DNA of 64,000 nt, from contig NZ_BAGL01000014.1 of NCBI RefSeq assembly GCF_000308875.1, positions 51,473-115,472 of the forward strand, in the 5' to 3' direction. This document shows, in pieces, positions 7,778 through 16,498 of the stretch; position 1 is the stretch's first letter, and every line of letters begins with the position of its first letter. The notes below the pieces were generated by a model. That model was not told the origin of the DNA. It did not search any database and saw only the letters and a list, made by a program, of their open reading frames with translations. Position numbers and translations under genes: made by a program. The DNA is from Nocardia transvalensis NBRC 15921. Its GTDB lineage: Bacteria; Actinomycetota; Actinomycetes; Mycobacteriales; Mycobacteriaceae.

Positions 7778-9927
7778 AGGTCGTACTCCTCGGGTGCGAT
7801 AACGATGCGGACGTCCACCGGCACTATGCCCGTCCCCGCGGCGACGACCGGATTGAGGTCCAGCTCCGCGATCTCGGGATGCGCCGCGACCAGGTCGCCC
7901 ACGCGGACGAGAAAACGGGCGAGCTCGGTGCGGTCGACGGCGGGCAGATGCCGGTACCCGTCGAGCATTCGCGACGCGATCGTCTCGCCGATCATCTCGT
8001 GCGCCTCGAGTTCGGTGAAGGGCGCGGCCCGGAAGGTCACATCGGCCAGCGCCTCCACCAGCACCCCGCCGCTGCCGAACGCGACCACCGGCCCGAATAT
8101 CGGGTCGCGCGTGGCGCCGATCAGCAGCTCGACGCCGCGCGGCGCCATCGGCGCCACGATCATCCCGTCGATGCGCGCGTCCGGGACGGCCGCCCGGACC
8201 GAGGCCGTGATCTCCCGCGCCCGCGCCGCGGCGTTCTCGGTGACGACGTCGAGCCGGACACCGCCGGCCTCCGACTTGTGAATCACCTGCGGCGACACGA
8301 CTTTCACCGCACACGGTTCGCCGAATCCGGACACGGCGATCTCCACCTCGTCCACATCCGATGCGAATGCCCATGGCCCTGAACCGATTCCGGCCTGGGC
8401 GAGCAGCCTGCGCCCGGTGGGCTCGTCCAGTACGCCCGGCTCGGTCGACACCGGCTCGGCCGGGTGTGGCAGGACGAGTGACGACCGCTGCCCGGCGTTA
8501 CCGGCCCGCTTCCCACGCCGATCGAGGGCGGCGGCGATCCGCACCGCGTGATCGATCGAGGCGATCACCGGCACCCCTGCCGCTCGCAGCACGTCGTGGT
8601 TGGCGATCGGATCACCGGCGTAGCAGCTCTGGATGAGCAGGGGCGTGCCGTGCCGCCGCTGGGCGGCGAGAATATCTCGCGCGGTGTCGTTCTCGGCGCA
8701 CTCGAGAGCCGGGTCGAAGCGCCGGTGGTAGCCGCCGAACAGGCCGACCACGAGCACCAGCCCGACCGCGGGATCGGCCATCAAGATGTCGGCGGCCGCG
8801 GCGAAGACGCCGGGATCGGCATCGGTGGCCCCCGCGACATCGACGGGATCGTGTACGGCCGCTGCCGGTCCGAGGAGTTCGCGCAGCGCCGCGCGGGTCT
8901 GTTCGTCCAGTTCGGCCAGCTCGACTCCGTGCGCGGTGAGCGCGTCGACGGCCAGCGTCGCGTGCCCGCCGCCGTCGCTGAGTACGGCGACCCGGCGGCC
9001 CGGCAGCACGGGCGGGGTGGTGGCCAGGGCCCCCGCGACGACGGCGAGTTCGTCCGAACGCCGCATCAATTCCACCCCGGCCTGTGCCAGGACGGCCGTG
9101 GCCACCGCATCCGATCCCGCCACGGATCCGGTGTGCGACAACGCCGTTCGCTGCCCGGCCGCCGAGCGCCCGCCGCGCAGCATCAGGACCGGGGTCTCCG
9201 CCGTGGCGCGGGCCGCGGCGATCAGGAAGGCGCGTCCGTCGGCCAGGCCCTCGGCGTGGACCGCGACCGCGCCGCAGCCGGGCTGGCCCGCGAGTTCGGT
9301 CAGGCATTCGTCGTACCGGACGTCGGCCTGATTCCCCAGGCCCACATAGGCGTGAAAGCCGGGCCCCCGGGCCGCGCGATCATCGTTCACCAGCGACAGG
9401 AGCATGTTCCCGCTCTGCGTGACGACACCGATCGGGCCCGCCGGAATATCTTGCAGACCAACAAGATTCGCACCGCTCGCGACATTGACGATGCCCGAGG
9501 TGTTCGGGCCGATCACCCGCACGCCACTGTCGGCGACGGCGGCGGCCAATTCGGCCTCGAGCCTTTCACCCGCCGCGCCGATCTCCCGGAAACCGTTGGC
9601 CAGCACCACCGCACCGGCGATCCCCGCGGCCCCGCACTCCCGCAGCACCCCAGGGACGGCCGCGCCGGGGACGGCGATGAGCGCGACGTCGACGCCGGGC
9701 GGCAGCCGGTCGATACTCGCGATCACCTCGAGCCCCAGGATCTCGGTGGCCTTCGGATTGACCGGATAGACCGGGTGGGAGTATCCGGAGTCTCGCAGTG
9801 CGCGAATCGCCTGGTACCCGCGCTTGGCCGGATCGGTCGAGGCGCCGATGATCGCGATGGACCGGGGATCGAGCAGTCGCCGCAGGGCGGTCCGCTCCAC
9901 ATCGGTGAGTGTCGTCACGTCGTTCAC
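7774..9927 (-). CDS. NDP-forming acyl-CoA ligase (ACD/Pat-like, fused alpha-beta)
   Basis: 717 residues from GTG 9927 (GTGA overlap with the crotonase stop). Domains in order: CoA-binding Rossmann domain (IAIIGASTDPAKRGYQAIRAL, about 20-110); succinyl-CoA-ligase-like flavodoxin domains with GPNTSG and VTQSGNML; then a C-terminal ATP-grasp domain from about 490 (VKVVSPQVIHKSEAGGV, GMIVAPMAPRGVELLIG, ELDLNPVV). A central His in the ALSHTGS motif is the usual phosphorylated residue. These enzymes activate carboxylic acids to CoA thioesters with ADP release, or run in reverse. Flanking crotonases suggest the product is further metabolised as an acyl-CoA. Confidence 0.87.
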   Translation of the reverse strand: MNDVTTLTDVERTALRRLLDPRSIAIIGASTDPAKRGYQAIRALRDSGYSHPVYPVNPKATEILGLEVIASIDRLPPGVDVALIAVPGAAVPGVLRECGAAGIAGAVVLANGFREIGAAGERLEAELAAAVADSGVRVIGPNTSGIVNVASGANLVGLQDIPAGPIGVVTQSGNMLLSLVNDDRAARGPGFHAYVGLGNQADVRYDECLTELAGQPGCGAVAVHAEGLADGRAFLIAAARATAETPVLMLRGGRSAAGQRTALSHTGSVAGSDAVATAVLAQAGVELMRRSDELAVVAGALATTPPVLPGRRVAVLSDGGGHATLAVDALTAHGVELAELDEQTRAALRELLGPAAAVHDPVDVAGATDADPGVFAAAADILMADPAVGLVLVVGLFGGYHRRFDPALECAENDTARDILAAQRRHGTPLLIQSCYAGDPIANHDVLRAAGVPVIASIDHAVRIAAALDRRGKRAGNAGQRSSLVLPHPAEPVSTEPGVLDEPTGRRLLAQAGIGSGPWAFASDVDEVEIAVSGFGEPCAVKVVSPQVIHKSEAGGVRLDVVTENAAARAREITASVRAAVPDARIDGMIVAPMAPRGVELLIGATRDPIFGPVVAFGSGGVLVEALADVTFRAAPFTELEAHEMIGETIASRMLDGYRHLPAVDRTELARFLVRVGDLVAAHPEIAELDLNPVVAAGTGIVPVDVRIVIAPEEYDL

Positions 9928-10715
9928 CGCCCCCGGAAGATCGGATCGCGGCGGTCGGCGAAGGCCGCGACGCCTTCGGCCCAGTCCTCGGTCGCCATCA
10001 GCGCCAGCAGGTCCCGCGGTTCGGAGTCCAAGGCCGCCTCCAGCGAATCGTCCCGTCGCAGTGCGGCTTTCATCCGGGCCAAGGCCAGCGGTGCTTTGGC
10101 CGCGAGCGAATCGGCCAGCGCCGCGGCGGCATCCGGTAGAGAGCCGGTGGCGACGGCCGAGTGCGCGAGGCCCCACTCGTATGCCTGTGCGCCGGTGAAG
10201 CGTTCGCCCAGGATGAGCAGATCCGTCGCCCGCCGCAGCCCGACCAGACGCGGTAGCCGGTGGGTGATCCCGCCGCCGACAAAGGTGCCGATACTCACCT
10301 CCGGGAAGCCCATGCGGGCCTCGGCGGCGATGACCAGAAAGTCCGCGCTCACCGCCAGCTCCGCGCCCGCACCGAGGGCGTACCCGTTGACCGCGGCCAC
10401 GACCGGCGTCGACATGGTCTGGATCCGCCGGCACGCCTGTTGCCCCAGCTGGGCGTATCGCTCCCGGTCGGCGGGGGTGTGGGTGCCGGTGGCGTGCGCC
10501 TTCAGGTCCGCGCCGACGCAGAACGCGCGCCCCGCGCCGGTGAGGATCACGCATCGCGTCTCCGGGTCGTCATCGGCGGCCTCCAGGGCGGCGATGAGGT
10601 CGCGGTAGAGCTGCTCGCTGACGGCGTTGAGCCGGTCCGGCCGGTTCAGGGTCAGGACGGCGGTCCTGCCGCGACGGGTCACCAGCACGGTCGAGGCGTC
10701 GGTGGCTGTGGTCAT
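9924..10715 (-). CDS. enoyl-CoA hydratase/isomerase family protein
   Basis: 263 residues with both catalytic glutamate positions kept: AGAEL in the oxyanion-hole helix and MGFPEVSIG. Other hallmarks are the FCVGADLKA loop and NGYALGAGAELAVSAD. It is therefore a better candidate for true hydration than the distal paralogue at 6977-7777. It lies 28 bp after the last ABC permease and is coupled by GTGA to the acyl-CoA ligase, which places it in the same transcription unit as the transporter. The physiological acyl chain is not deducible. Confidence 0.88.
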   Translation of the reverse strand: MTTATDASTVLVTRRGRTAVLTLNRPDRLNAVSEQLYRDLIAALEAADDDPETRCVILTGAGRAFCVGADLKAHATGTHTPADRERYAQLGQQACRRIQTMSTPVVAAVNGYALGAGAELAVSADFLVIAAEARMGFPEVSIGTFVGGGITHRLPRLVGLRRATDLLILGERFTGAQAYEWGLAHSAVATGSLPDAAAALADSLAAKAPLALARMKAALRRDDSLEAALDSEPRDLLALMATEDWAEGVAAFADRRDPIFRGR

Positions 10716-10743
10716 CGAAGTGGATCTCCTGTCGGGAATGCGG

Positions 10744-11622
10744 TCAGCGGCTCGCGCCGACGGCCGGTGCGGGGGTGAGCGGAATATCCCCGGCGGGTGT
10801 GGATTTCGGGCGCGGGCCGCGGCCCTGCCGGGAGGTGAGCAGGCGCGAGACGAACGAGAGGGCGAAGTTGGTGGCGATGTACATCACCGCGACCCCGACG
10901 TACAGCTGCATCGAATACTGGCTGCCGTAGTACTCCACCAGCGAGCGGCCCTGCCGCAGCAGTTCGGCGTAGCCGACGATGAAACCGAGCGAGGTGTCCT
11001 TGAGAAGGATCACCATCTGGCTCACCAACACCGGCAGCATATTCGGAATCGCCTGGGGCAGCAGAACTCTGCCCAGGACGATGCCCCGGCCCAGCCCCAT
11101 CGCCTCGGCGGCCTCGGTCTGTCCCCGGTCCACGGCGAGGATGCCGCCGCGGAAGATCTCGCACAGCACCGAGGAGTTGTAGGCGACCAGGGCCAGCACC
11201 ACGATCTGCAGCAGGCTGGGTTCCACGCCCAGACTCGGCAGCCCGAGCGCCGCGAACAGCATGAGCAGCAACAGCGGGACACCGCGGAAACCCTCGACCA
11301 CCGTGCCGGTGGCGAGCCGGACCGGCCGGTACATCGACAGCCGCCCGGCCGCCAGCAACAGCCCGATCACCAGCGCGATGATCATCGCCAGCCCCGCGGC
11401 CTTCAGGGTGGCGACGTATCCGTGCCACAGCGCTTGGGGCACACCGGTATCCGGATCCAGCAGGATCGCCCAGCGCCGGCGTTCGAGCTGATCGTGCGAC
11501 CCGAGCCGCGCCAGCACGGCGGCCACGACCAGGGCGGTGACGAGTCCGGCGGCGATCGTGGTCCACCGGTACCGGCGCAGTTCCCGCGGGCCCGGCTCGT
11601 CGTAGAGGAAGGAGGTGTTCAT
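10744..11622 (-). CDS. polar amino-acid ABC transporter permease (second)
   Basis: 292 residues from ATG 11622, which overlaps the preceding permease stop (ATGA). It has an N-terminal membrane anchor and a His/Glu/Gln-type permease domain with the EAA-like loop EAAEAMGLGRGIVLGRVLLPQAI. It corresponds to the GluD-type subunit of actinobacterial glutamate-class importers. It pairs with the 11619-12269 permease to form the channel. Confidence 0.88.
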   Translation of the reverse strand: MNTSFLYDEPGPRELRRYRWTTIAAGLVTALVVAAVLARLGSHDQLERRRWAILLDPDTGVPQALWHGYVATLKAAGLAMIIALVIGLLLAAGRLSMYRPVRLATGTVVEGFRGVPLLLLMLFAALGLPSLGVEPSLLQIVVLALVAYNSSVLCEIFRGGILAVDRGQTEAAEAMGLGRGIVLGRVLLPQAIPNMLPVLVSQMVILLKDTSLGFIVGYAELLRQGRSLVEYYGSQYSMQLYVGVAVMYIATNFALSFVSRLLTSRQGRGPRPKSTPAGDIPLTPAPAVGASR

Positions 11623-12269
11623 CGCGCGACCGCCAATCGGTGCTCGAGCCTGCGGAATCCGAGCGCGGATCCGAGGGTGATGACGAGATAGGCCACCGCG
11701 ATCCACACCAGGGCCTGGACGACGGCGGCCGGATCGAGGAAGTTGATCCGCTGCCCGGACGCGGTCAGCTCCAGCACCCCGAAGCCGGCGGCGACGGAGG
11801 TGTTCTTCACCAGCGCGATCCACACATTGGCCAGCGGCGGAACGACGGCGCGCAGGGCCTGCGGGACGATGATGAATCGCATGCTCTCGGCGAAGGAGAG
11901 CCCGAGCGCCCGCGCCGCCTCGGCCTGCCCGCGGCCGACCGTATTGACCCCCGCGCGCACCGCCTCGGAGACGAAGGCGGCCGTGTAGAAGCCGAGCGCG
12001 GCGATCGCCGAGACGGAATAGCTCGGAATGCTGAATCCGAGCTGCGGGAGGACGAAGACGATCAGGAAGAACACCACGGTCAGCGGCGTATTGCGGATGG
12101 TCTCCACATAGACCCCGCCCGCCCGCCGCAGAAACGGCACCGGCGACATCCGGGCGACGCCGACCAGCAGTCCGACGACGACGGCGAGCGCGCCGCCTCC
12201 GGCGCTCAACAGCAGGGTGGTCCCGAAGGCCCTCGACAACAGCGCGGCATTATCGGTGAGTACGTGCAT
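11619..12269 (-). CDS. polar amino-acid ABC transporter permease (first)
   Basis: 216 residues from ATG 12269, 11 bp after the binding-protein stop, with GAGGG upstream. Several transmembrane helices and the conserved coupling loop EAARALGLSFAESMRFIIVPQAL are present, as in GluC-type permeases of the polar amino-acid family. It is translationally coupled to the second permease. Substrate specificity is set by the binding protein upstream. Confidence 0.88.
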   Translation of the reverse strand: MHVLTDNAALLSRAFGTTLLLSAGGGALAVVVGLLVGVARMSPVPFLRRAGGVYVETIRNTPLTVVFFLIVFVLPQLGFSIPSYSVSAIAALGFYTAAFVSEAVRAGVNTVGRGQAEAARALGLSFAESMRFIIVPQALRAVVPPLANVWIALVKNTSVAAGFGVLELTASGQRINFLDPAAVVQALVWIAVAYLVITLGSALGFRRLEHRLAVAR

Positions 12270-12280
12270 GATGGCGGCCC

Positions 12281-13174
12281 TCAGTACCTGTCGAGATCCG
12301 GATGGGCGGGCGCCGGTCCGAGGATCCGGCCGGCGGTGCGGTCCCAGGCCGCCGACCACGCGCCGTCGGCGAAGGCGGCCCGCAGCGTGTCGTCGACGAA
12401 GCGCGCGAAATCCGTGCGCTCCTTGGCGATTCCGATGCCGTAGGGCTCCTCGGTGAAGGTGCCGGGGACGAGTTCGAAGGCGCCCTCGTCGAGGCTGCGG
12501 AGGCCGCCGAGAATGGTGTTGTCGGTGGTCATCGCCGCCACCTGGCCGTTCTTCAACGCCTCGGCGCATTTGCTGTAGGAGTCGAAGAGGACGACATGCG
12601 CGCCCGGGACCCGTTTGCGCATATTCGACGAGGATGCCGAGCCCTCCACGGCGCAGACGTTCTTGCCCGCGACGTCGTCGGGCGAGGCGATCTTCGCCGG
12701 ATTGCCGCTGCGCACCATGAGCGACTGTCCCGCAATGTAATACGGGCCGGCGAAGTTGATGATCTCCTTGCGCTGGTCGTTGATGGTGTAGGTGGCGATG
12801 ACGGCGTCGACCCGGCCCTGCTGGACGAACGGCTCGCGGTTCGCCGACACCGTCTCGACCCAGTCGATGTGGTCGGCGGGTATTCCGAGCCTGGCGGCGA
12901 TGAGCTTGCCCATCTCGGCGTCGAAACCCTCCGGGCGGCCGGTGACCGGATTCTTCAGGCCGAACAGGGGCTGGTCGAATTTGGTTCCGATGGTGATCTT
13001 TCCGGCGTCGTGCAACCGCTGCATGGTCGAACCGGCGGGGAACGACGCGTTCGTGTCGACGGGCGGTCCGGAGTCGGTGATATCGATCGAGGGCGCGCCG
13101 GAATCGCACGCGGCGGCGAGGGTTACCGCGGCCACGCCGAGCAGCGCCGTGGCGAGGCGGGACAGTCTTCTCAT
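12281..13174 (-). CDS. amino-acid ABC transporter substrate-binding lipoprotein (GluB-like)
   Basis: 297 residues. The signal peptide ends in lipobox LAAAC with Cys23. The mature protein is a family 3 solute-binding fold: IGTKFDQPLFG, GFDAEMGKLIAARLGI and YTINDQRKEIINFAGPYY are the classic glutamate/glutamine-binding motifs. It is anchored outside the membrane and delivers substrate to the two permeases. Genetic linkage to CoA-ligase and crotonase genes, rather than to amino-acid metabolism, suggests that the real ligand may be an amino-acid-like carboxylate. Confidence 0.88.
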   Translation of the reverse strand: MRRLSRLATALLGVAAVTLAAACDSGAPSIDITDSGPPVDTNASFPAGSTMQRLHDAGKITIGTKFDQPLFGLKNPVTGRPEGFDAEMGKLIAARLGIPADHIDWVETVSANREPFVQQGRVDAVIATYTINDQRKEIINFAGPYYIAGQSLMVRSGNPAKIASPDDVAGKNVCAVEGSASSSNMRKRVPGAHVVLFDSYSKCAEALKNGQVAAMTTDNTILGGLRSLDEGAFELVPGTFTEEPYGIGIAKERTDFARFVDDTLRAAFADGAWSAAWDRTAGRILGPAPAHPDLDRY

Positions 13175-13211
13175 GGTGTATGTCCTGGAATACGTTGCGG
13201 TGCGGTCTGAT

Positions 13212-13988
13212 TCAGTGCTGCAGGACACGGGCGAGGAAGTCCTTGGCGCGGTCGCTGCGGGGCTCGGTGAAGAACTGCTGGGGCGTGGCCTCCTCGGCGA
13301 TCACGCCGTCGGCCAGGAACAGCACGCGGTCGGCGCTGGCGTGGGCGAATCCCATCTCGTGGGTGACGACCACCATCGTCATCCCCTCGCTCGCCAGGGA
13401 TCTCATGACGTCCAGCACCTCGCTGACCATCTCCGGATCCAGCGCGCTGGTCGGCTCATCGAAGAGCATGACCTCCGGCTCCATGGCCAGCCCGCGGGCG
13501 ATCGCCACCCGCTGCTGCTGACCGCCGGACAGGCGCGGCGGATACGCATCGGCCTTGTGTGCCAAGCCGACTCGCTCCAGCAGGGCCATCGCCTTCTCCT
13601 CGGCCGCCGCGCGGGACAGCTTGCGGATGCGGATCGGGGAGAACGTGATGTTCTGCAGCACGGTCATGTGCGGGAACAGGTTGAAGGACTGGAACACCAT
13701 GCCGATGTCCGCGCGCACCTTCTTCAGCTCCGCGCCGGAGGCCGGTAACGGGTCGCCGCGGAACGTGATCGTGCCGCCGCTGATTGTCTCCAGCCGGTTG
13801 ATGGTGCGGCACAGCGTCGACTTGCCCGAGCCGGAGGGGCCGATCACCACCACGACCTCGCCCTTGGCGATATCGAGGTCGATATTCCGTAGCACGGTGG
13901 TGGGGCCGAAGGTCTTGGTCACCCCGCGCATCGAGATCAGCGGGGGCTCGGGGGAGGTGTCGGTATCGGTCAGCGATGTCGTTGTCAT
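13212..13988 (-). CDS. polar amino-acid ABC transporter ATP-binding protein
   Basis: 258-residue ATPase with Walker [11 protein letters not shown]-loop [12 protein letters not shown], signature LSGGQQQR, Walker [15 protein letters not shown] and H-loop VVTHEM. The match to GlnQ/GluA-type ATPases is close. It is the first gene of the operon. About 150 bp upstream the RpiR-family regulator diverges, and the intergenic inverted repeat probably controls both. Confidence 0.9.
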   Translation of the reverse strand: MTTTSLTDTDTSPEPPLISMRGVTKTFGPTTVLRNIDLDIAKGEVVVVIGPSGSGKSTLCRTINRLETISGGTITFRGDPLPASGAELKKVRADIGMVFQSFNLFPHMTVLQNITFSPIRIRKLSRAAAEEKAMALLERVGLAHKADAYPPRLSGGQQQRVAIARGLAMEPEVMLFDEPTSALDPEMVSEVLDVMRSLASEGMTMVVVTHEMGFAHASADRVLFLADGVIAEEATPQQFFTEPRSDRAKDFLARVLQH

Positions 13989-14048
13989 GGCGAGTCCAGT
14001 CGTGATCGGAGGTCCGTGTGAGGTAGCTAACAGGCTCGGAGCGAGGAA

Positions 14049-14087
14049 TGCAAGTAGATTTGCAGAAATGATCTGAGATGCAAATCT
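14049..14087. promoter_or_regulatory. inverted-repeat operator between transporter operon and RpiR regulator
   Basis: A perfect 9-bp inverted repeat, AGATTTGCA (14056-14064) and TGCAAATCT (14079-14087), is separated by 14 bp. An additional TGCAA half-site at 14049-14053 forms a nested palindrome with TTGCA (14060-14064). This A+T-rich stretch sits in an otherwise G+C-rich window between divergent start codons at 13988 and 14140. It is the obvious binding site for the adjacent dimeric HTH regulator. Confidence 0.7.
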
Positions 14088-14139
14088 GATTACAGCACGG
14101 TGTAGGGTGCGGGTACGGACCGCGAGGGAGAATGTCCAC

Positions 14140-15039
14140 GTGACGGATCAACCAGCCAGCACCGGGCCACAGACGTTCGACGAACTGGTCGCCGAGCTGA
14201 GAACGCGGCACGAGTCGCTGTCGCAGGCGCACCGCAAACTGGCGGAGCGGGTGACGGCCGATCCGGAGTCCGTGGCGTTCATGACGGTGTCCGAGCTCGC
14301 CGCGGCGGTCGGTGTGAACGAGGCGACCGTCGTCCGCTTCGCGAATGCGCTGGGGCTCAAGGGATATCCGGGGCTGTCCCGGCTGTGCCGGGAGCGGTTG
14401 CAGGAGCAGGCGCAGCTGCTGCGCCGGTTCGACACCCTCGACCGGCTCCCCGACGACGGGGGCGGGTTGCTGAACCGCACCCTCGGGTTCGATCAGGCGA
14501 ACATCGCCCGCACCTTCGCGCGGATCGACGATCCCACCTGGGATTCCGCGGTGTCACACCTGACCGACGCACCGCGTGTGCACGTGATGGGCCTGCGGAA
14601 ATGTCACGCGCCGGCCTATCTCCTGGCCTACCTGCTGGGCATGGTCCGCGAGGATGTGGCGCTGGTGACCGCGACGGCCGGTGCGCTCACCGACGACCTG
14701 CGCCGGGTCCGCGAGGGAGATTGCTTCGTGGCCATATCCATTCACCGCTACATGGCCGATACGGTCCGCGGCGCGGCCTGGGCGAAGTCGGTGGGCGCAC
14801 ACGTCGTCGCCCTGACCGACAACCCGGGATCCCCTCTGGCGAATTCCGCGGACGAATGCTTCTACGTCGACGCCGCCGGCCCCTCGGTCCTGCGCTCGAT
14901 GACGGCCTTCACCGCCCTCGTCCAGGCGCTCACCGCCGGTGTGGCGAAGTCGCACGGCCGCGAGGCCCGCGCCTCGCTGCTACAGGAAGAGCGGTTGCTC
15001 AGCGACTTCCACGTCTACACAACCGATTCCCGGGGCTGA
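14140..15039 (+). CDS. MurR/RpiR-family transcriptional regulator
   Basis: 299 residues from GTG 14140, with GAGGGAG eight bases upstream. The N-terminal HTH_6 domain (about 1-80) includes [25 protein letters not shown]. The C-terminal SIS domain (about 115-265), with [16 protein letters not shown] and [14 protein letters not shown], senses a phosphorylated or polar ligand in relatives. It is divergent from the amino-acid ABC/crotonase operon and is probably its repressor or activator through the inverted repeat at 14056-14087. Its 3' end overlaps the truncated GDSL gene tail to tail by 41 bp. Confidence 0.88.
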   Translation: MTDQPASTGPQTFDELVAELRTRHESLSQAHRKLAERVTADPESVAFMTVSELAAAVGVNEATVVRFANALGLKGYPGLSRLCRERLQEQAQLLRRFDTLDRLPDDGGGLLNRTLGFDQANIARTFARIDDPTWDSAVSHLTDAPRVHVMGLRKCHAPAYLLAYLLGMVREDVALVTATAGALTDDLRRVREGDCFVAISIHRYMADTVRGAAWAKSVGAHVVALTDNPGSPLANSADECFYVDAAGPSVLRSMTAFTALVQALTAGVAKSHGREARASLLQEERLLSDFHVYTTDSRG

Positions 15040-15577
15040 CGGCCTTGCGCTTCTCGGCGACGCGGCGAATCGCCGCACCGAGTTCGCATGATTTACGCAC
15101 GGAGTCGGCGTCGTAGTCCCAGCTGCTGTAGGCGAACGCGGGCTTGGCGGGATCGACATGAACAGGGCTGACCAAGAGGACCCGGGGCACTCCGCCAGCG
15201 CGGGTCCAGGCCGTGTGCTCGATGTTGTCCACATAGCCGTTCAGCGCGGTAGCTATATCCTCCGGTTCTCGATCGAACCTGGATTTGAGATCGTTGGTCC
15301 CCAGCATGACGACCACCATGTCCAGCGGCGAGTGACTGCGCAGGCACGGCTGAAAGTAGGCCCGGCCGTTGCGATCCGAACGCTCAGGATCATCCAAGTC
15401 GGTCGTGCGCCCGCCGAGCCCTTCCTCGATTATCGAGTAGTCGTCACCCAGAAGAAGCTGTAGCCGACCGGTCCAGCGCACGTCGGCCGGCCATCGCCCA
15501 TTGCGATCGGGACGCTGACCGAAGGTGTTCGAATCACCGAAACACAAGATGGTGAACGCGGCCGGGTTGACGTGCAC
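14999..15577 (-). pseudogene. SGNH/GDSL hydrolase, C-terminally truncated
   Basis: 192 residues. Block I GDSNTFG with the nucleophile serine, the block II glycine (GLGGRTTD) and block III GTND are intact. SGNH hydrolases need a C-terminal DxxH carrying the catalytic Asp-His. Here the homology ends at about residue 170 (AAIRRVAEKR), followed by an unrelated Arg/Gly-rich tail that reads into the regulator gene, and no DxxH is present. The 3' end appears deleted or overwritten, so the product is probably inactive. Full-length relatives in this subfamily run some 30 or more residues further. Confidence 0.6.
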
Positions 15578-15596
15578 TGTGGGGTCCGGCGCGGGT

Positions 15597-15899
15597 TCAG
15601 GCCCGGCGGTCCACCGTGGCCCATGTGGCCAGGGCGACCGCCCCCGACACGGCCGCCACCGACGGCCACGGGCCGATCTTCTTCGCCAGCGGATGCGAGG
15701 CGCCCAGCGCCCCGACCGACAGCCCGGTCAGTGCCGCGGCCCCGCCGGTCCCCACGGCCCGCCGCCACCGCGGCAGCGCCGCCGCCGTCGCCGCCGCGAA
15801 AACAACCCCGCCGAGCTGCCGCCGCTTGGTCGCCTGCGCGAGCGCGAAACCACCGGCAAGTCCACCGGCCGCGAGCAGGGACGTGGGAATCCGGGCCAT
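15597..15899 (-). CDS. small hydrophobic membrane protein
   Basis: 100 residues from ATG 15899, with GGAGG eight bases upstream; GTG 15905 lies too close to that site. Three or so hydrophobic Ala/Gly-rich segments are separated by Arg/Lys loops (ATKRRQLGG, PRWRRAVG). It looks like a small integral membrane protein of the actinomycete hypothetical type. No catalytic motif is visible and no function can be proposed. Confidence 0.6.
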   Translation of the reverse strand: MARIPTSLLAAGGLAGGFALAQATKRRQLGGVVFAAATAAALPRWRRAVGTGGAAALTGLSVGALGASHPLAKKIGPWPSVAAVSGAVALATWATVDRRA

Positions 15900-16036
15900 C
15901 TGCACAACCTCCGAGACGAAACTTCGAGAGACACCCCGACCCTAATCCGCGGCTCCGACGGCTGCCGCACCGGGTGCCGGGCGAATCGAACGCCGAACCC
16001 ACTGGCGCATCACGATTCTCGGAAAAGCGGATGGAG

Positions 16037-16498
16037 CTACCTGCGTTCGGCTTGCGTCACCTGATAAGCGTGAAGTATCTGCCGCACGGCATCGGTGACG
16101 GGCGGGTCGTCGGTGAGTGCGGTCCAGGCGTAAGCATCGTGTTCTTGAAGCTGTACCGGCTCGGGCGCGTCGACATCGACAGCGAAGTTGAACTGACGGG
16201 ATGGCTTCCCGCTGCCGGACCGGTAGTCGAAGCTGCCGAGGTAGGCACCCACGACGGTGACATCGAGCCCTGTTTCTTCGGTGACTTCCCGGATCAAGGC
16301 TCGGTCGAGTGTTTCCCCGGCCTCGACCTTGCCGCTGGGCAACTCCCAGATACCGCCCATGAAATCGTCTTCGGGACGTTGCAGCAGTAGAACTTTGCCG
16401 CAGTGCCGGACGACTGCGCCCACAACGAGTTGCTGTATGCCGTCGTTCGCCGCTTCCGCGGTAAGTCGATCGATCAGGGCTGGATCCATGGTCCTCAT
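16037..16498 (-). CDS. NUDIX hydrolase
   Basis: 153 residues. The NUDIX box is perfect: G56, E62, R70, E71, E74, E75, G77. These residues bind the metal and cleave a nucleoside diphosphate linked to another moiety. The start at 16498 overlaps the aminotransferase stop (ATGA); ATG 16489 is an alternative with a better-spaced GGATGAGG. As last gene of the aminosugar-like operon it could hydrolyse an NDP-sugar or sanitise nucleotides. The linkage favours an NDP-sugar role, but that is inference. Confidence 0.88.
   Translation of the reverse strand: MRTMDPALIDRLTAEAANDGIQQLVVGAVVRHCGKVLLLQRPEDDFMGGIWELPSGKVEAGETLDRALIREVTEETGLDVTVVGAYLGSFDYRSGSGKPSRQFNFAVDVDAPEPVQLQEHDAYAWTALTDDPPVTDAVRQILHAYQVTQAERR

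Noticed and set aside
8548..10608. Long plus-strand frame opposite the acyl-CoA ligase
   Set aside because: Antisense to a well-supported enzyme; composition typical of a high-G+C shadow frame.
10744..11823. Longer N-terminus for the second permease
   Set aside because: The extension overlaps the other permease in another frame; ATG 11622 with the ATGA overlap is consistent with the operon.
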